The notes beneath the pieces are model-generated. The model was not told the origin of the DNA. It did no database searches and saw only the letters and a list, made by a program, of their open reading frames with translations. Made by a program: the position numbers and the translations under genes. Of a stretch of DNA of 9,705 nt, positions 1 through 6,875 are shown in pieces; within the stretch, counting starts at the first letter, position 1; the number at the start of each line of letters is the position of its first letter. Source of the DNA: Armatimonadota bacterium (GTDB lineage: Bacteria; Sysuimicrobiota; Sysuimicrobiia; Sysuimicrobiales; Humicultoraceae); contig JACQHU010000040.1 of the NCBI GenBank assembly GCA_016198805.1, positions 1 to 9,705 of the forward strand. The letters run 5' to 3'.

Positions 1-870
1 GGCCACCACCTGCACGCCGGCTGATGCCAGCGCCTGCTCCAGGGCCGGGACGGCCTGCCGGGCGTCGAGGACCCGCGCGTGAATGGCCGTGCCGTAGAGC
101 GCCGCCTCGGTGACCAGCGGCGAGGCGCGCACCACGTCCAGGGCGCGCATCCACTCGCGGCAGACGACCTCCAGCAAATCGCCACCACGGTAATGGCGCT
201 TGATCTCGCGGGGCGCGCCCTCTGCCACGATCTTGCCGCCGTAGATGAACGCCAGGCGGTCGCAGTGCTCCGCCTCGTCCATGTAGTGGGTCGTGACCAT
301 GACCGTGGTGCCGGCGTCGGCGAACCTGTAGATCAGGTCCCAGAACTCCCGGCGCGACAGCGGGTCGACGCCGGAGGTGGGCTCGTCCAGGAGCAGGAGG
401 TCGGGATGGTGCAGGATGGCGCACCCCAGGGCCAGGCGCTGACGCCATCCCCCCGACAGCGTCGAGACCAGGTCGTGCTCGCGGCCGGTCAGACCTGAGG
501 TCTCGATCCACCCGCGCACCTTCTGCCGGCGGGTCGCCGCATCCAGCCCGTAGATCCTGGCGTAGAAGTCGAGCTGCTCGGTCACGGTCAGGTCGGCGTA
601 CAGGCTGGCCCGCTGGCTCATGTAGCCGATGCGCGCCTTGAGGAGGTCGGCCTGGGCGCGGACATCGTACCCCAGGACCTGCGCCTCGCCGGCCGTCGGG
701 TCGAGGATCCCGCACAGCATGCGGATCGTCGTGGACTTGCCGGCTCCGTTGGGGCCCAGGAACCCGAAGACTTCCCCGCGGGGGATCTCCAGGTCGATGT
801 GATCGACCGCGACGAGATCGCCGAACCGCCTGGTCAGGCCGCGCGCGACGATGGCGGCCTCAGCCGTCAT
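1..870 (-). CDS. ABC transporter ATPase, YbhF C-terminal-half-like (3' end cut by window)
   Basis: Nucleotide-binding subunit of a putative ABC-2-type efflux pump, acting at the cytoplasmic face of the inner membrane. I translated 290 residues from ATG at 870; the frame stays open to base 1, so the C-terminus is missing. Visible motifs: Walker A GPNGAGKST (39-47), Q-loop Gln86 in YMSQ, signature LSGGWRQ (138-144), Walker B LLLLDE (158-163, catalytic Glu163), D-loop SGVDP and switch His195 in TTHYMDEAE. All ATPase elements are intact. The start overlaps the stop of the upstream ATPase gene by 4 bp (ATGA), which implies translational coupling and equal production. The two genes are paralogues and share an identical 18-nt stretch at 337-354 and 1281-1298. 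By analogy with E. coli YbhF (recalled from memory), this matches the second half of the fused protein. Permease genes should follow to the left. The substrate is not predictable. Confidence 0.93.
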   Translation of the reverse strand, partial: MTAEAAIVARGLTRRFGDLVAVDHIDLEIPRGEVFGFLGPNGAGKSTTIRMLCGILDPTAGEAQVLGYDVRAQADLLKARIGYMSQRASLYADLTVTEQLDFYARIYGLDAATRRQKVRGWIETSGLTGREHDLVSTLSGGWRQRLALGCAILHHPDLLLLDEPTSGVDPLSRREFWDLIYRFADAGTTVMVTTHYMDEAEHCDRLAFIYGGKIVAEGAPREIKRHYRGGDLLEVVCREWMRALDVVRASPLVTEAALYGTAIHARVLDARQAVPALEQALASAGVQVVA

Positions 871-1823
871 GTGCGTGCGCCGACCTCCTCCGGCCGCGCC
901 AGGAGCGAGATGAAGACGTCTTCCAGCGACGGGCGGGCGGCGCGCACCGCCTGCACGTTGATCCCGGCGGCGGTGAGTGCCGCGCGCACGTGCGGCTCGG
1001 CGGATGCCGCGTCGCTGACGGTCAGGTGGAGCGCATCGCCGAACACGCTCCCGGTGCGGACGACGTCGAGCCCCCGCACGGCCGCCAGCGCCCGGCGCCG
1101 CGGCTCAGCGATGACCTCCAGCACGTGCCCGGTCATCCGGGCCCTCAGCTCCTCGGGAGGGGCCACGGACAGCAGGCGCCCGCCGTACATGAATCCGATC
1201 CGCGTGCAGCGCTCAGCCTCGTCCATGTAGGGTGTGGCGACAAGCACGGTGGTACCGCGCCGGTTCAGGTCGTACAGGATGTCCCAGAACTCCCGGCGGG
1301 AGACCGGATCAACGCCGGTCGTGGGCTCGTCGAGCAGCAGGATTGTCGGCTCGTGGAGCATGCTGCACGAGAGCGCCAGTTTCTGCCGCATGCCGCCCGA
1401 GAGGTGCTCGGCGATGGTTCGTGAAAACGGGCCGAGCCGGGAAAACGCCAGCAGGCGTTCGATCCGGACAGGGATGTCGCGGGAGGGCACTTGGTAGGCC
1501 TCGGCGAAGAACCGCAGGTTTTCGGCGACGCTCAGATCGCGGTAGAGCGAGAAGGTCTGCGGCATGTAGCCGATGCGCTGTCGGAGCTCCTCGGGCTGCC
1601 GGTGCACGTCCGCGCCGGCTACGAGGGCGCGACCCCCATGGGGATCCAGGACGCCGGCCAGCATCCGCAGCAGCGTCGTCTTCCCGGCCCCGTCAGGACC
1701 CACCAGGCCGAAGACCTCGCCGTGCTCGACGCGCAGGCTGACCCGATCAACGGCGACTGTGCGGTCGAACCGGCGGACGAGGCCGTCCGCGACGATGGCC
1801 GGGGCGTCGGACGCGTCCATCAC
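867..1823 (-). CDS. ABC transporter ATPase, YbhF N-terminal-half-like, atypical switch residue
   Basis: The 318-residue ATPase partner of the overlapping downstream gene, probably forming a heterodimer under two ABC-2 permeases. Motifs: Walker A GPDGAGKTT (42-50; Asp where Asn is usual), Q-loop Gln89 in YMPQ, signature LSGGMRQ (141-147), Walker B ILLLDE (161-166, Glu166 present), D-loop TGVDP. The switch-histidine position reads VATPYMDEAE, so Pro198 (codon CCC) replaces His. The C-terminus carries the PSLEDVFI element (298-305) common in DrrA/CcmA-like ATPases. GPDGAGKTT and a non-His switch residue are, from memory, also features of the first half of E. coli YbhF. The GTG at 1823 directly follows the adaptor gene's stop (1824-1826) and is immediately followed by an ATG at 1820. 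Either could be the true start. No good Shine-Dalgarno is seen, so coupling to the upstream gene is likely. Confidence 0.93.
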   Translation of the reverse strand: MMDASDAPAIVADGLVRRFDRTVAVDRVSLRVEHGEVFGLVGPDGAGKTTLLRMLAGVLDPHGGRALVAGADVHRQPEELRQRIGYMPQTFSLYRDLSVAENLRFFAEAYQVPSRDIPVRIERLLAFSRLGPFSRTIAEHLSGGMRQKLALSCSMLHEPTILLLDEPTTGVDPVSRREFWDILYDLNRRGTTVLVATPYMDEAERCTRIGFMYGGRLLSVAPPEELRARMTGHVLEVIAEPRRRALAAVRGLDVVRTGSVFGDALHLTVSDAASAEPHVRAALTAAGINVQAVRAARPSLEDVFISLLARPEEVGART

Positions 1824-3143
1824 CTAGGGGGCCGGCTCGGTGCGGATCCGGGCATCGGCGGGCATCCCGGGTTTGAGCAGGCCCTGCGGGTTGTCCAGCG
1901 TGATGCGGACGGCGAACACCAGCTTGACGCGTTCCTGCTTGGTCTGTACGTTGCGGGGCGTGAACTCGGCCTGGCTGGCGATCTCGCTCACCTGGCCGGC
2001 GAACGGGCGGTTGGGAAACGCGTCGACGAAAACCTCCGCGCTCTGCCCGATCTTCAATCTGGCCACTCGGTCCTCCGGCACGAAGATCCGCAGCCAGACC
2101 GACCGCAGGTCGGCGACGGCGAGCAGCGGCACGCCGGCCGCCACCACTTCCCCCGGCTCGATGTTGCGGGAGAGCACCACCCCATCGATCGGGGAGGTCA
2201 GGATTGCATTGGCCGCCAGCGCGTGGGTGTAGCCCAGGGTGGCCTCCGCCTGCGCCAGCGCGGCCCGCGCGGCCGCCAGGTCCTGCTGGCGCTGCGCGAC
2301 CAGGTCCCGGGTGCTCCTGGCGCCGGCGGCTGCGGCGCGGGCCTGGTCCTCCTGCGCCTTCGCCACCGACACGTCCTGCTGGCGGATAGCGACCTGCCGC
2401 TGGCTGGCCAGCACCAGGGCGAGAGTCGCCCGCGCCTGCTCAACCTGCCGCGCGGCTGCCGCTTCCTGTGCCGCGGCGGCGGCCTCCTGCGCCTTCAACA
2501 CGTCCACGGCCGCCCTTGCCGCGTCGATGGCCTGCGCGGCCACGGCGCCCTCGCGGTAGAGCGCGACCGCGCGGGCCAGGTCCTGCTCCGCCCGCTGAAG
2601 GCTGGCCCGAACGGCAGCGCGGTTGGCGGTCGCCGCGGCCCGCGCCGCCTCCGCGGTCGCCACGGCGGCGCGGGCCTGGGCGAGCTGCTGCTCCCACTGT
2701 TCCTGCGTCAGCGTCACCGCGCTATCGGCCTGCGGCACCCGGGCCTGCGCAGCCCTCTCCGCCGCCCGCGCCTGCTCGATGGCGGACGACGCCTGCGTGC
2801 GCTGGGCCCGCAGCGCCGCCTCGGCCTGGGCCACCCGGGCGCGCGCGACCTCGACCGCAGCGGAGGCCTGCGCGATCTGCGCGTCCACTTCCTGGGTGTC
2901 GAACCGCACCAGGACGGCGCCCGCCTTCACCTGGTCGCCGGACCGGACCAGGACTTCCTTCACGCGGCCGGGCATCTTGCCGGCGATCTGCACCTGGGTG
3001 GCCTCGATCGTGCCGGAGCCCTCGATGAACCGGTTGTCCGCTGCGGCCCGGGCTTCCAGGTACTTCCACACCCCGTACCCGATCACCGCGAGCAGGAGCA
3101 CGAGTGGGACGACCGGCATCCGGGACCCTCTGATCGTGACCAT
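1824..3143 (-). CDS. HlyD/YbhG-family periplasmic adaptor (membrane fusion protein) with long coiled coil
   Basis: A 439-residue adaptor that would link the inner-membrane ABC pump to the outer-membrane channel. Order: short cytoplasmic N-terminus, one membrane anchor (about 10-26), first half of the biotinyl-lipoyl domain (about 44-85, with AGKMPGRVKEVLV), a very Ala/Gln/Arg-rich helical hairpin (about 87-303), second lipoyl half (TSPIDGVVLSRNIEPGE, 316-332), then beta-barrel and membrane-proximal region with FTPRNVQTKQERVKLVF (394-410), a hallmark of the YbhG/YhiI group. The hairpin tip LYREGAVAAQAID (195-207) resembles the adaptor tip motif GA(V/I)SxQ, but Ala replaces the usual Ser. The start ATG at 3143 has a GAGGGG Shine-Dalgarno (3153-3158) nine bases upstream. 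It lies 30 bp after the TolC-like gene. At about 100 residues longer than E. coli YbhG, the extra length is in the hairpin. Confidence 0.95.
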   Translation of the reverse strand: MVTIRGSRMPVVPLVLLLAVIGYGVWKYLEARAAADNRFIEGSGTIEATQVQIAGKMPGRVKEVLVRSGDQVKAGAVLVRFDTQEVDAQIAQASAAVEVARARVAQAEAALRAQRTQASSAIEQARAAERAAQARVPQADSAVTLTQEQWEQQLAQARAAVATAEAARAAATANRAAVRASLQRAEQDLARAVALYREGAVAAQAIDAARAAVDVLKAQEAAAAAQEAAAARQVEQARATLALVLASQRQVAIRQQDVSVAKAQEDQARAAAAGARSTRDLVAQRQQDLAAARAALAQAEATLGYTHALAANAILTSPIDGVVLSRNIEPGEVVAAGVPLLAVADLRSVWLRIFVPEDRVARLKIGQSAEVFVDAFPNRPFAGQVSEIASQAEFTPRNVQTKQERVKLVFAVRITLDNPQGLLKPGMPADARIRTEPAP

Positions 3144-3173
3144 CGCGCTACACCCCTCGGGCCCTGTCCATCG

Positions 3174-4541
3174 TCACTCCACCGGGCTCCCGACCGCCCG
3201 TTCGAGCTGCGCCCGGGCCAGGTTGACGTTGAACAGCGCCTGGATGCGGTTGGCCTCGGCCTGGGAGAGCGCGCTCTGCGCCTGGATGACTTCCAGGTTG
3301 GTCGAGACGCCGGCCGTGAACCTGACGTTGGCGATCCGCAGGCCTTCCTGCGCCTGCTCGATGATCTTGTCCGCGGCCGCCAGTTCCTCGGCGGCAGAGG
3401 CAAAATTCAGCAGGGCGCGGCGCACGTCCAGTTCGATACCCTGCCGCAACTGCGCCTCAGCGGCGCGCAGCTGCTCCACCCGTGTCTCGGCCTCGCGGAT
3501 GCGCTGCGCGGTGACGCCGCCGTCGAACAGCGGGACGGTGGCCGCCAGGGTGACGCTCCATCCGGTGGCGACGACGCCGGAGGCGCTCCCGCCTGTGGTG
3601 TTCCCGTAGTTCGGCCCGCCGGAGAGGATCAGCGCCGGCCGGCCATTCGAGCGCGCGATCTCGATGGCCGCCAGCGCGGCTTCCACGCGCGCGCGGTGCT
3701 CGGCGAGTTCGGGGCGGCGCTCGAGGGCCCGGCGGACGAGCGCGTCGACCGGGGTGCGCACTGGGACGAGGGTCATCATCTCGCGCGGCTGGAGCGCGGT
3801 ATCCAGGGGCAGCGCCAGCAGGGCGTTCAGCGCGTGGTTCGCCAGGGCCACGGTGGTCCGCGCCCGGATCAGCCCCTGGCGCGCATTAGCGAAGTTCACC
3901 TCCGCCTGCACCTCGTCGAACCGCGGGGATACCCCCGCGGCGACCCGCGCGCGGGCGACCCGGAGGTTCTCCTCGGCCGCGGCCAGTATCCGGACCCCAA
4001 CCTCGACCCCCGCCTGCGCCAGCAGCAGCTGGAAGTATGCCTGCTTCACGTCGAGCACCAGCTGCTGCCTGGCCCGCTCCAGCGTGGCCTCCGCGCCCTT
4101 CAGGTTGGCCTGGGCCAGGGCGATCTGGGATTCGATCCGGCCGCCGCTGTGCAGCGCGTACTGGTACGTCAGCGCGGCCGAATAGATGTTGGGGGTCGGG
4201 GGAGGCAGCGTGATGGTAATGGGGGTCGGGATGCCCGGGATTACCCCGGGCGGGATCACGATGGTCCCGCCCTCACGCTCGTTGATCCGGGTGTACGACG
4301 CGGTGAGCACCAGTTGCCCGGACTTGAGCCCTTCCGCCTGCGCCAGCTGCGCGCGGGCCACGGTCGTCTCGAAGGCGGCCACGCGCAGGGCGATGTTGTT
4401 CTGCGCGGCCAGGGTCAGGGCCTCGGCCAGCGTGATCGGCCGCGCCGCCTGGGCGGCCGCCGGCGGGAGCGACCCTGCGAGGCCCGCCGCCAGCACGGCC
4501 GCGGCGCACAGCCCCGCGAGTGGATACAGACGTCTCCTCAT
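3174..4541 (-). CDS. TolC-like outer-membrane efflux protein
   Basis: An outer-membrane factor of 455 residues that would form the trimeric exit duct of the tripartite pump. I chose ATG 4541 over GTG 4556 because GGAGG (4547-4551) lies 5 bases before it and the product then begins with a clean signal peptide: MRRR, a hydrophobic stretch, and a PPAAAQA cleavage region ending near residue 32. Two OEP-type repeats follow. The first starts at ITLAEALTLA; the second ends with TAGVSTNLEVIQAQSALSQ, the classic repeat signature. VPLFDGG marks the second beta-strand entry. A Pro/Ile-rich segment (about 92-118) lies in the predicted surface-loop region of repeat 1. It sits between the TetR gene (24-bp gap) and the adaptor gene (32 bp between their coding ends). 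Its presence is the best evidence that the cell has an outer membrane. Whether it serves only this pump is inference. Confidence 0.95.
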   Translation of the reverse strand: MRRRLYPLAGLCAAAVLAAGLAGSLPPAAAQAARPITLAEALTLAAQNNIALRVAAFETTVARAQLAQAEGLKSGQLVLTASYTRINEREGGTIVIPPGVIPGIPTPITITLPPPTPNIYSAALTYQYALHSGGRIESQIALAQANLKGAEATLERARQQLVLDVKQAYFQLLLAQAGVEVGVRILAAAEENLRVARARVAAGVSPRFDEVQAEVNFANARQGLIRARTTVALANHALNALLALPLDTALQPREMMTLVPVRTPVDALVRRALERRPELAEHRARVEAALAAIEIARSNGRPALILSGGPNYGNTTGGSASGVVATGWSVTLAATVPLFDGGVTAQRIREAETRVEQLRAAEAQLRQGIELDVRRALLNFASAAEELAAADKIIEQAQEGLRIANVRFTAGVSTNLEVIQAQSALSQAEANRIQALFNVNLARAQLERAVGSPVE

Positions 4542-4546
4542 GCCAC

Positions 4547-4551
4547 CCTCC
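4547..4551 (-). promoter_or_regulatory. Ribosome binding site deciding the TolC-like start
   Basis: GGAGG on the minus strand, 5 bases before ATG 4541. It lies inside the coding stretch that the upstream GTG at 4556 would use, so it argues for the shorter protein with an N-terminal MRRR signal peptide. Confidence 0.7.
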
Positions 4552-4565
4552 GCCACCGCATGTCC

Positions 4566-5207
4566 TCAACGCCTCTCGGAGAGCGCGCCGCGCAGGAAGA
4601 GCCGGACCGTCTCCCGGATGATGTCGTCGTAGTCGTACGGCACCATCTGCCGGACCAGCAGCACCTCCTGGGACAACGCGAACATCAGCAGCGCGCCAGG
4701 GAGGGCACGGGCGGCGATGGCCGGGTCCAGATCGCGGCGGTAGAGCCCCCGGTCCATCCCCTGCCGCAGGTGCGCTTCCAGCATCCCTGCCGCCGCCAGC
4801 GGCATCAGGCGCATGTACTCTTCACGCGCCTGCCGGCTCAGGTGAGGCAGGGCGGACAGGAACACTTTGACGAACCGGATGTTGGCGGTGACCCGCGCCA
4901 CCATCGCCTTCCCCATCTCGATGAGGACGCGCTCGGCGTCGGCGGAGGTGCCGACCTCGGGGAACCGGGCGGCCAGCCGGTCGAACACCGGCGCTGCGAG
5001 ATGCCGGGGAATGTGGATGAGCAGGTCTTCCTTGCTGCGGAAGTAGTTGTAGATGGTGCCCTCGGACACGCCGGCCGCGCGGGCGACGTCCTCGATGGTC
5101 GCTGTGGCATACCCCCGCTGGGCGAAGACCCGGATGGCCGCCTGCAGGATCTGCCGCCGGCGCTCCTCGCTCAGGGTCTCTCGGTCCTGGGTCGTGAGTC
5201 GGGGCAC
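4566..5207 (-). CDS. TetR/AcrR-family repressor, first gene of the efflux operon
   Basis: A 213-residue DNA-binding repressor. The N-terminal HTH covers about residues 16-63, with ATIEDVARAAGVSEGTIYNY followed by FRSKEDLL, textbook for the family; the recognition helix is about 46-56. The remaining 150 residues are a helical ligand-binding and dimerisation domain that I cannot assign to an inducer. The start is GTG 5207 with GGAGG (5213-5217) five bases upstream. It is first in the run TetR-TolC-HlyD-ABC-ABC. It lies about 66 bases downstream of a predicted transcription start overlaid by a palindrome of the type bound by this family. Autorepression, relieved by a pump substrate, is the natural model. 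The arrangement matches E. coli cecR (ybiH) heading the ybhGFSR genes. The regulator's identity as a TetR protein is certain; the ligand and regulon are not. Confidence 0.96.
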   Translation of the reverse strand: MPRLTTQDRETLSEERRRQILQAAIRVFAQRGYATATIEDVARAAGVSEGTIYNYFRSKEDLLIHIPRHLAAPVFDRLAARFPEVGTSADAERVLIEMGKAMVARVTANIRFVKVFLSALPHLSRQAREEYMRLMPLAAAGMLEAHLRQGMDRGLYRRDLDPAIAARALPGALLMFALSQEVLLVRQMVPYDYDDIIRETVRLFLRGALSERR

Positions 5208-5240
5208 CCCGTCCTCCGCCGGTGCCGCGGGTGCGGCAGC

Positions 5241-5272
5241 CGGTTATTGAGTGAATACTCACTCAACAACCG
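5241..5272. promoter_or_regulatory. Extended palindromic operator, likely TetR-family binding site
   Basis: Core inverted repeat TTGAGTGA / TCACTCAA (5247-5254 and 5259-5266) is perfect around the 4-base spacer ATAC. The arms extend outward to CGGTT / AACCG, giving 13 of 14 paired positions (mismatch A5246/C5267). With a 2-base bulge (5239-5240) the symmetry resumes as GCGGCA (5233-5238) and TGCCGC (5273-5278). The core TGAGTGAATACTCACTCA resembles known TetR-family boxes of the form TGAATGAnTAnTCATTCA (Bacillus FadR type). It sits just downstream of the -10 element and upstream of the TetR gene. In the transcript it would also form a 5' stem-loop. Confidence 0.85.
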
Positions 5273-5309
5273 TGCCGCTATCATAGGCCCATCCGGCGGG
5301 GGTTGTCAA
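5273..5309 (-). promoter_or_regulatory. Sigma-70-type promoter of the TetR-efflux operon
   Basis: Read on the minus strand: -35 TTGACA (5304-5309, a perfect match), an 18-base spacer, then -10 TATGAT (5280-5285, five of six). The predicted start is near 5273, leaving a leader of about 66 nt before GTG 5207. The palindrome begins at the start site, so a bound repressor would block initiation or early elongation. This is an unusually strong promoter for such GC-rich DNA. Confidence 0.85.
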
Positions 5310-5351
5310 CGGCATCGGCTCAGACGCCTAGGGTGCAGGCGGACCAGGGGC

Positions 5352-5954
5352 TCAGCGCCAGCGGGCCAGGCCGGGATCGTGCGCCAGCATCCAGGCCTCG
5401 TTATACCGCCAGGGCGAGAACGCATCCGGCTGGACGACCACCTTCTTGCTGGTCCAGACGACCTCCGCCCTCGGCTGCGGCTTCCCATCCGGCAGGTGGC
5501 GCCACTTGACGTCCTGGATGAGAAACCAGACGTAGTGCAGGTACGTGGAGGCGACGATCTCGGTGACCTCCATGCCCCCGGCGTCGAAGATGCCGACCGG
5601 CGACTCGCCGTGGGGATCGGTGCGGTCGAGCAGCAGGACGTAGGGGTTGCCGGCGCCGTCGTTGCCGACCTCGACAAACGACGGCAACCAGCCGAGCGCG
5701 CCCCAGTATGTCCGGGCCTGCCGCGTCGCAAAGACCATGTCCAGGGCGGACTGCACCGGCGGGACGCCCAGGACGGGCTCGCTGACCATGAAGCCCCCGT
5801 TGAATGTGGCCAGGACCGTCCGCAGCGAGCGGGTGAAGGTGATCCCCAGCTCCGACTCCGCCAGGGCCAGGTCGCGCTCGGCCGCCGGGGGATTCAGGCG
5901 GGCCACGCCGGGGGCGAAGTATCCCAGTTCAGCCCAGAGATCGTCGATCGTCAC
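5352..5954 (-). CDS. SMI1/KNR4 (SUKH)-like domain protein
   Basis: A 200-residue soluble protein with no signal peptide. The SUKH-type pattern is visible: GITFTRSLRTVLATFNGGFM (37-56), then LGVPPV, WGALGWLPSFVEVGNDGAGN (84-103) leading to YVLLLD and a G-rich turn before a beta-rich end. The ND-GAGN stretch matches the family's acidic D-G-x-GN turn. Bacterial SUKH proteins are often immunity proteins against polymorphic or contact-dependent toxins, but many are uncharacterised. No toxin gene is visible here. It starts at GTG 5954, overlapping the purR stop by 4 bp (GTGA), so it is probably translated by coupling from purR. That makes it the last gene of the ispE cluster rather than part of the efflux operon, which has its own promoter 43 bases downstream. 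Family assignment is by pattern only; the role is unknown. Confidence 0.75.
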   Translation of the reverse strand: MTIDDLWAELGYFAPGVARLNPPAAERDLALAESELGITFTRSLRTVLATFNGGFMVSEPVLGVPPVQSALDMVFATRQARTYWGALGWLPSFVEVGNDGAGNPYVLLLDRTDPHGESPVGIFDAGGMEVTEIVASTYLHYVWFLIQDVKWRHLPDGKPQPRAEVVWTSKKVVVQPDAFSPWRYNEAWMLAHDPGLARWR

Positions 5955-6871
5955 GGACGCCTGGTTCCTGCCTCCGGCCCAGTCCCCGCGTCCATCATGG
6001 AAAGGATCCAGCGGCTGGGGTGTACGAGAGCGCTGCCGTCGGCGCCGACGCCCGCGTAGGTCAGCAGGGCGACATAGCGGTCCACCATCTTGTCGGCAGG
6101 CTGCTCTGTCTCTACTAATACCCCAATGCCCGCCACTTCAGCCCTGCATTCCCGCATCAGGTCGTACACTCCGCGGGCCGTGCCGCCCCCGCGCAGGAAG
6201 TCGTCGATGAAGAGCACCCGGGCCCCCTCCGGGACGGCCCGGAGCGGCAGCGTCATCGACTGCACCATCCGGGACGATCCGGACACGTAGTTGACGGTGA
6301 CCGACGGCCCCTCGGTCACCCTGCCGCCCCGGCGGATCGTCACCAGGGGGACGTTGAAGGCCCTGGCGGTCATCAGCGCCAGGGGGATCCCCTTCACCTC
6401 CATGGTGAGGACCACGTCGGGCCGGGCGTCCTCGAAGACGGTGGCGAAGACTTCGCCGATCTCCGCGGCGAGCGCAGGCGCAGAGATCAGGTCGGTGGTG
6501 ATCAGGAAGCCCCCGGGCAGTGTCCGGCCCGGCTCCCGCAGCCTGGCGCAGAGGTCCTCGACCAGGGCGCGGATCTGCTGAGGCGTCCTGTGGGGGCTGT
6601 AGCGCACGCCGCCTGCCGCGCCGGCGACGGTCTCGACCCGGCCCAGCCCGAACCGCTCCAAGACGCCCCGCAGGAAGGCCAGATCCTCGCTGATGGTGGA
6701 CTTGGCCGCCCCGAGGAGGTCGGCGAATGTGGCCAGGGAGATCAGGCGGTGCGGCGTCGCCATCAGCCGGTGGGCCATGACGACCATCCGCTCCCCCCGG
6801 CGCAGCCGGCCCGGCCGGCGTTCCCGGGCACCACGCGCCGCCGCGGCGTCTGTGTGATGGGGAGCGGCCAT
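5951..6871 (-). CDS. purR: PurR, PRPP-responsive purine operon regulator (Bacillota type)
   Basis: A 306-residue cytoplasmic transcription regulator. In Bacillus subtilis, PurR represses purine genes and PRPP lowers its DNA affinity. The N-terminal winged helix (about 22-91) contains ATFADLLGAAKSTISEDLAF and TVAGAAGGVRY, both close to the B. subtilis protein. The type I phosphoribosyltransferase-like domain follows, with LPGGFLITTD (118-127), VKGIPLAL, VTEGPSVTVNYVSGSSR (185-201) and the PRPP-binding motif VLFIDDFLRGGGTA (219-232). A start at ATG 6871 gives an Arg/Ala-rich extension of about 20 residues compared with B. subtilis PurR. No ATG or GTG nearer the conserved start is seen, and GGAAGG lies about 8 bases upstream. 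The gene begins 4 bp after the nucleotidyltransferase stop and overlaps the SUKH gene. No purine genes are visible in the window. Confidence 0.95.
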   Translation of the reverse strand: MAAPHHTDAAAARGARERRPGRLRRGERMVVMAHRLMATPHRLISLATFADLLGAAKSTISEDLAFLRGVLERFGLGRVETVAGAAGGVRYSPHRTPQQIRALVEDLCARLREPGRTLPGGFLITTDLISAPALAAEIGEVFATVFEDARPDVVLTMEVKGIPLALMTARAFNVPLVTIRRGGRVTEGPSVTVNYVSGSSRMVQSMTLPLRAVPEGARVLFIDDFLRGGGTARGVYDLMRECRAEVAGIGVLVETEQPADKMVDRYVALLTYAGVGADGSALVHPSRWILSMMDAGTGPEAGTRRP

Positions 6872-6875
6872 GGGG

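Noticed and set aside
337..1298. 18-nt identical repeat at 337-354 and 1281-1298 as a mobile-element or recombination repeat
   Set aside because: It encodes the same conserved residues (SRREFWD region) in the two paralogous ATPase genes.
4191..4251. G-rich stretch with two copies of GGGGGTCGGG and CCCGGG palindromes (possible G-quadruplex)
   Set aside because: It is explained by the Pro/Ile/Gly-rich segment of the TolC-like protein read on the other strand, and the G-runs are separated by an 18-base gap.
5325..5341. Small hairpin CGCCT/AGGCG after the SUKH gene, as a terminator
   Set aside because: The stem is only 5 bp with a 7-base loop and there is no following T-run on the minus strand. 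No convincing terminator was found for the ispE cluster.
1491..6059. A stop-free plus-strand frame of about 1,520 codons antisense to the whole efflux operon and the SUKH gene
   Set aside because: It is antisense to five well-supported genes and crosses the promoter/operator region. Its translation is low-complexity Arg/Gly/Asp/Gln-rich with no recognisable domain. High GC and codon bias remove stops from this frame.
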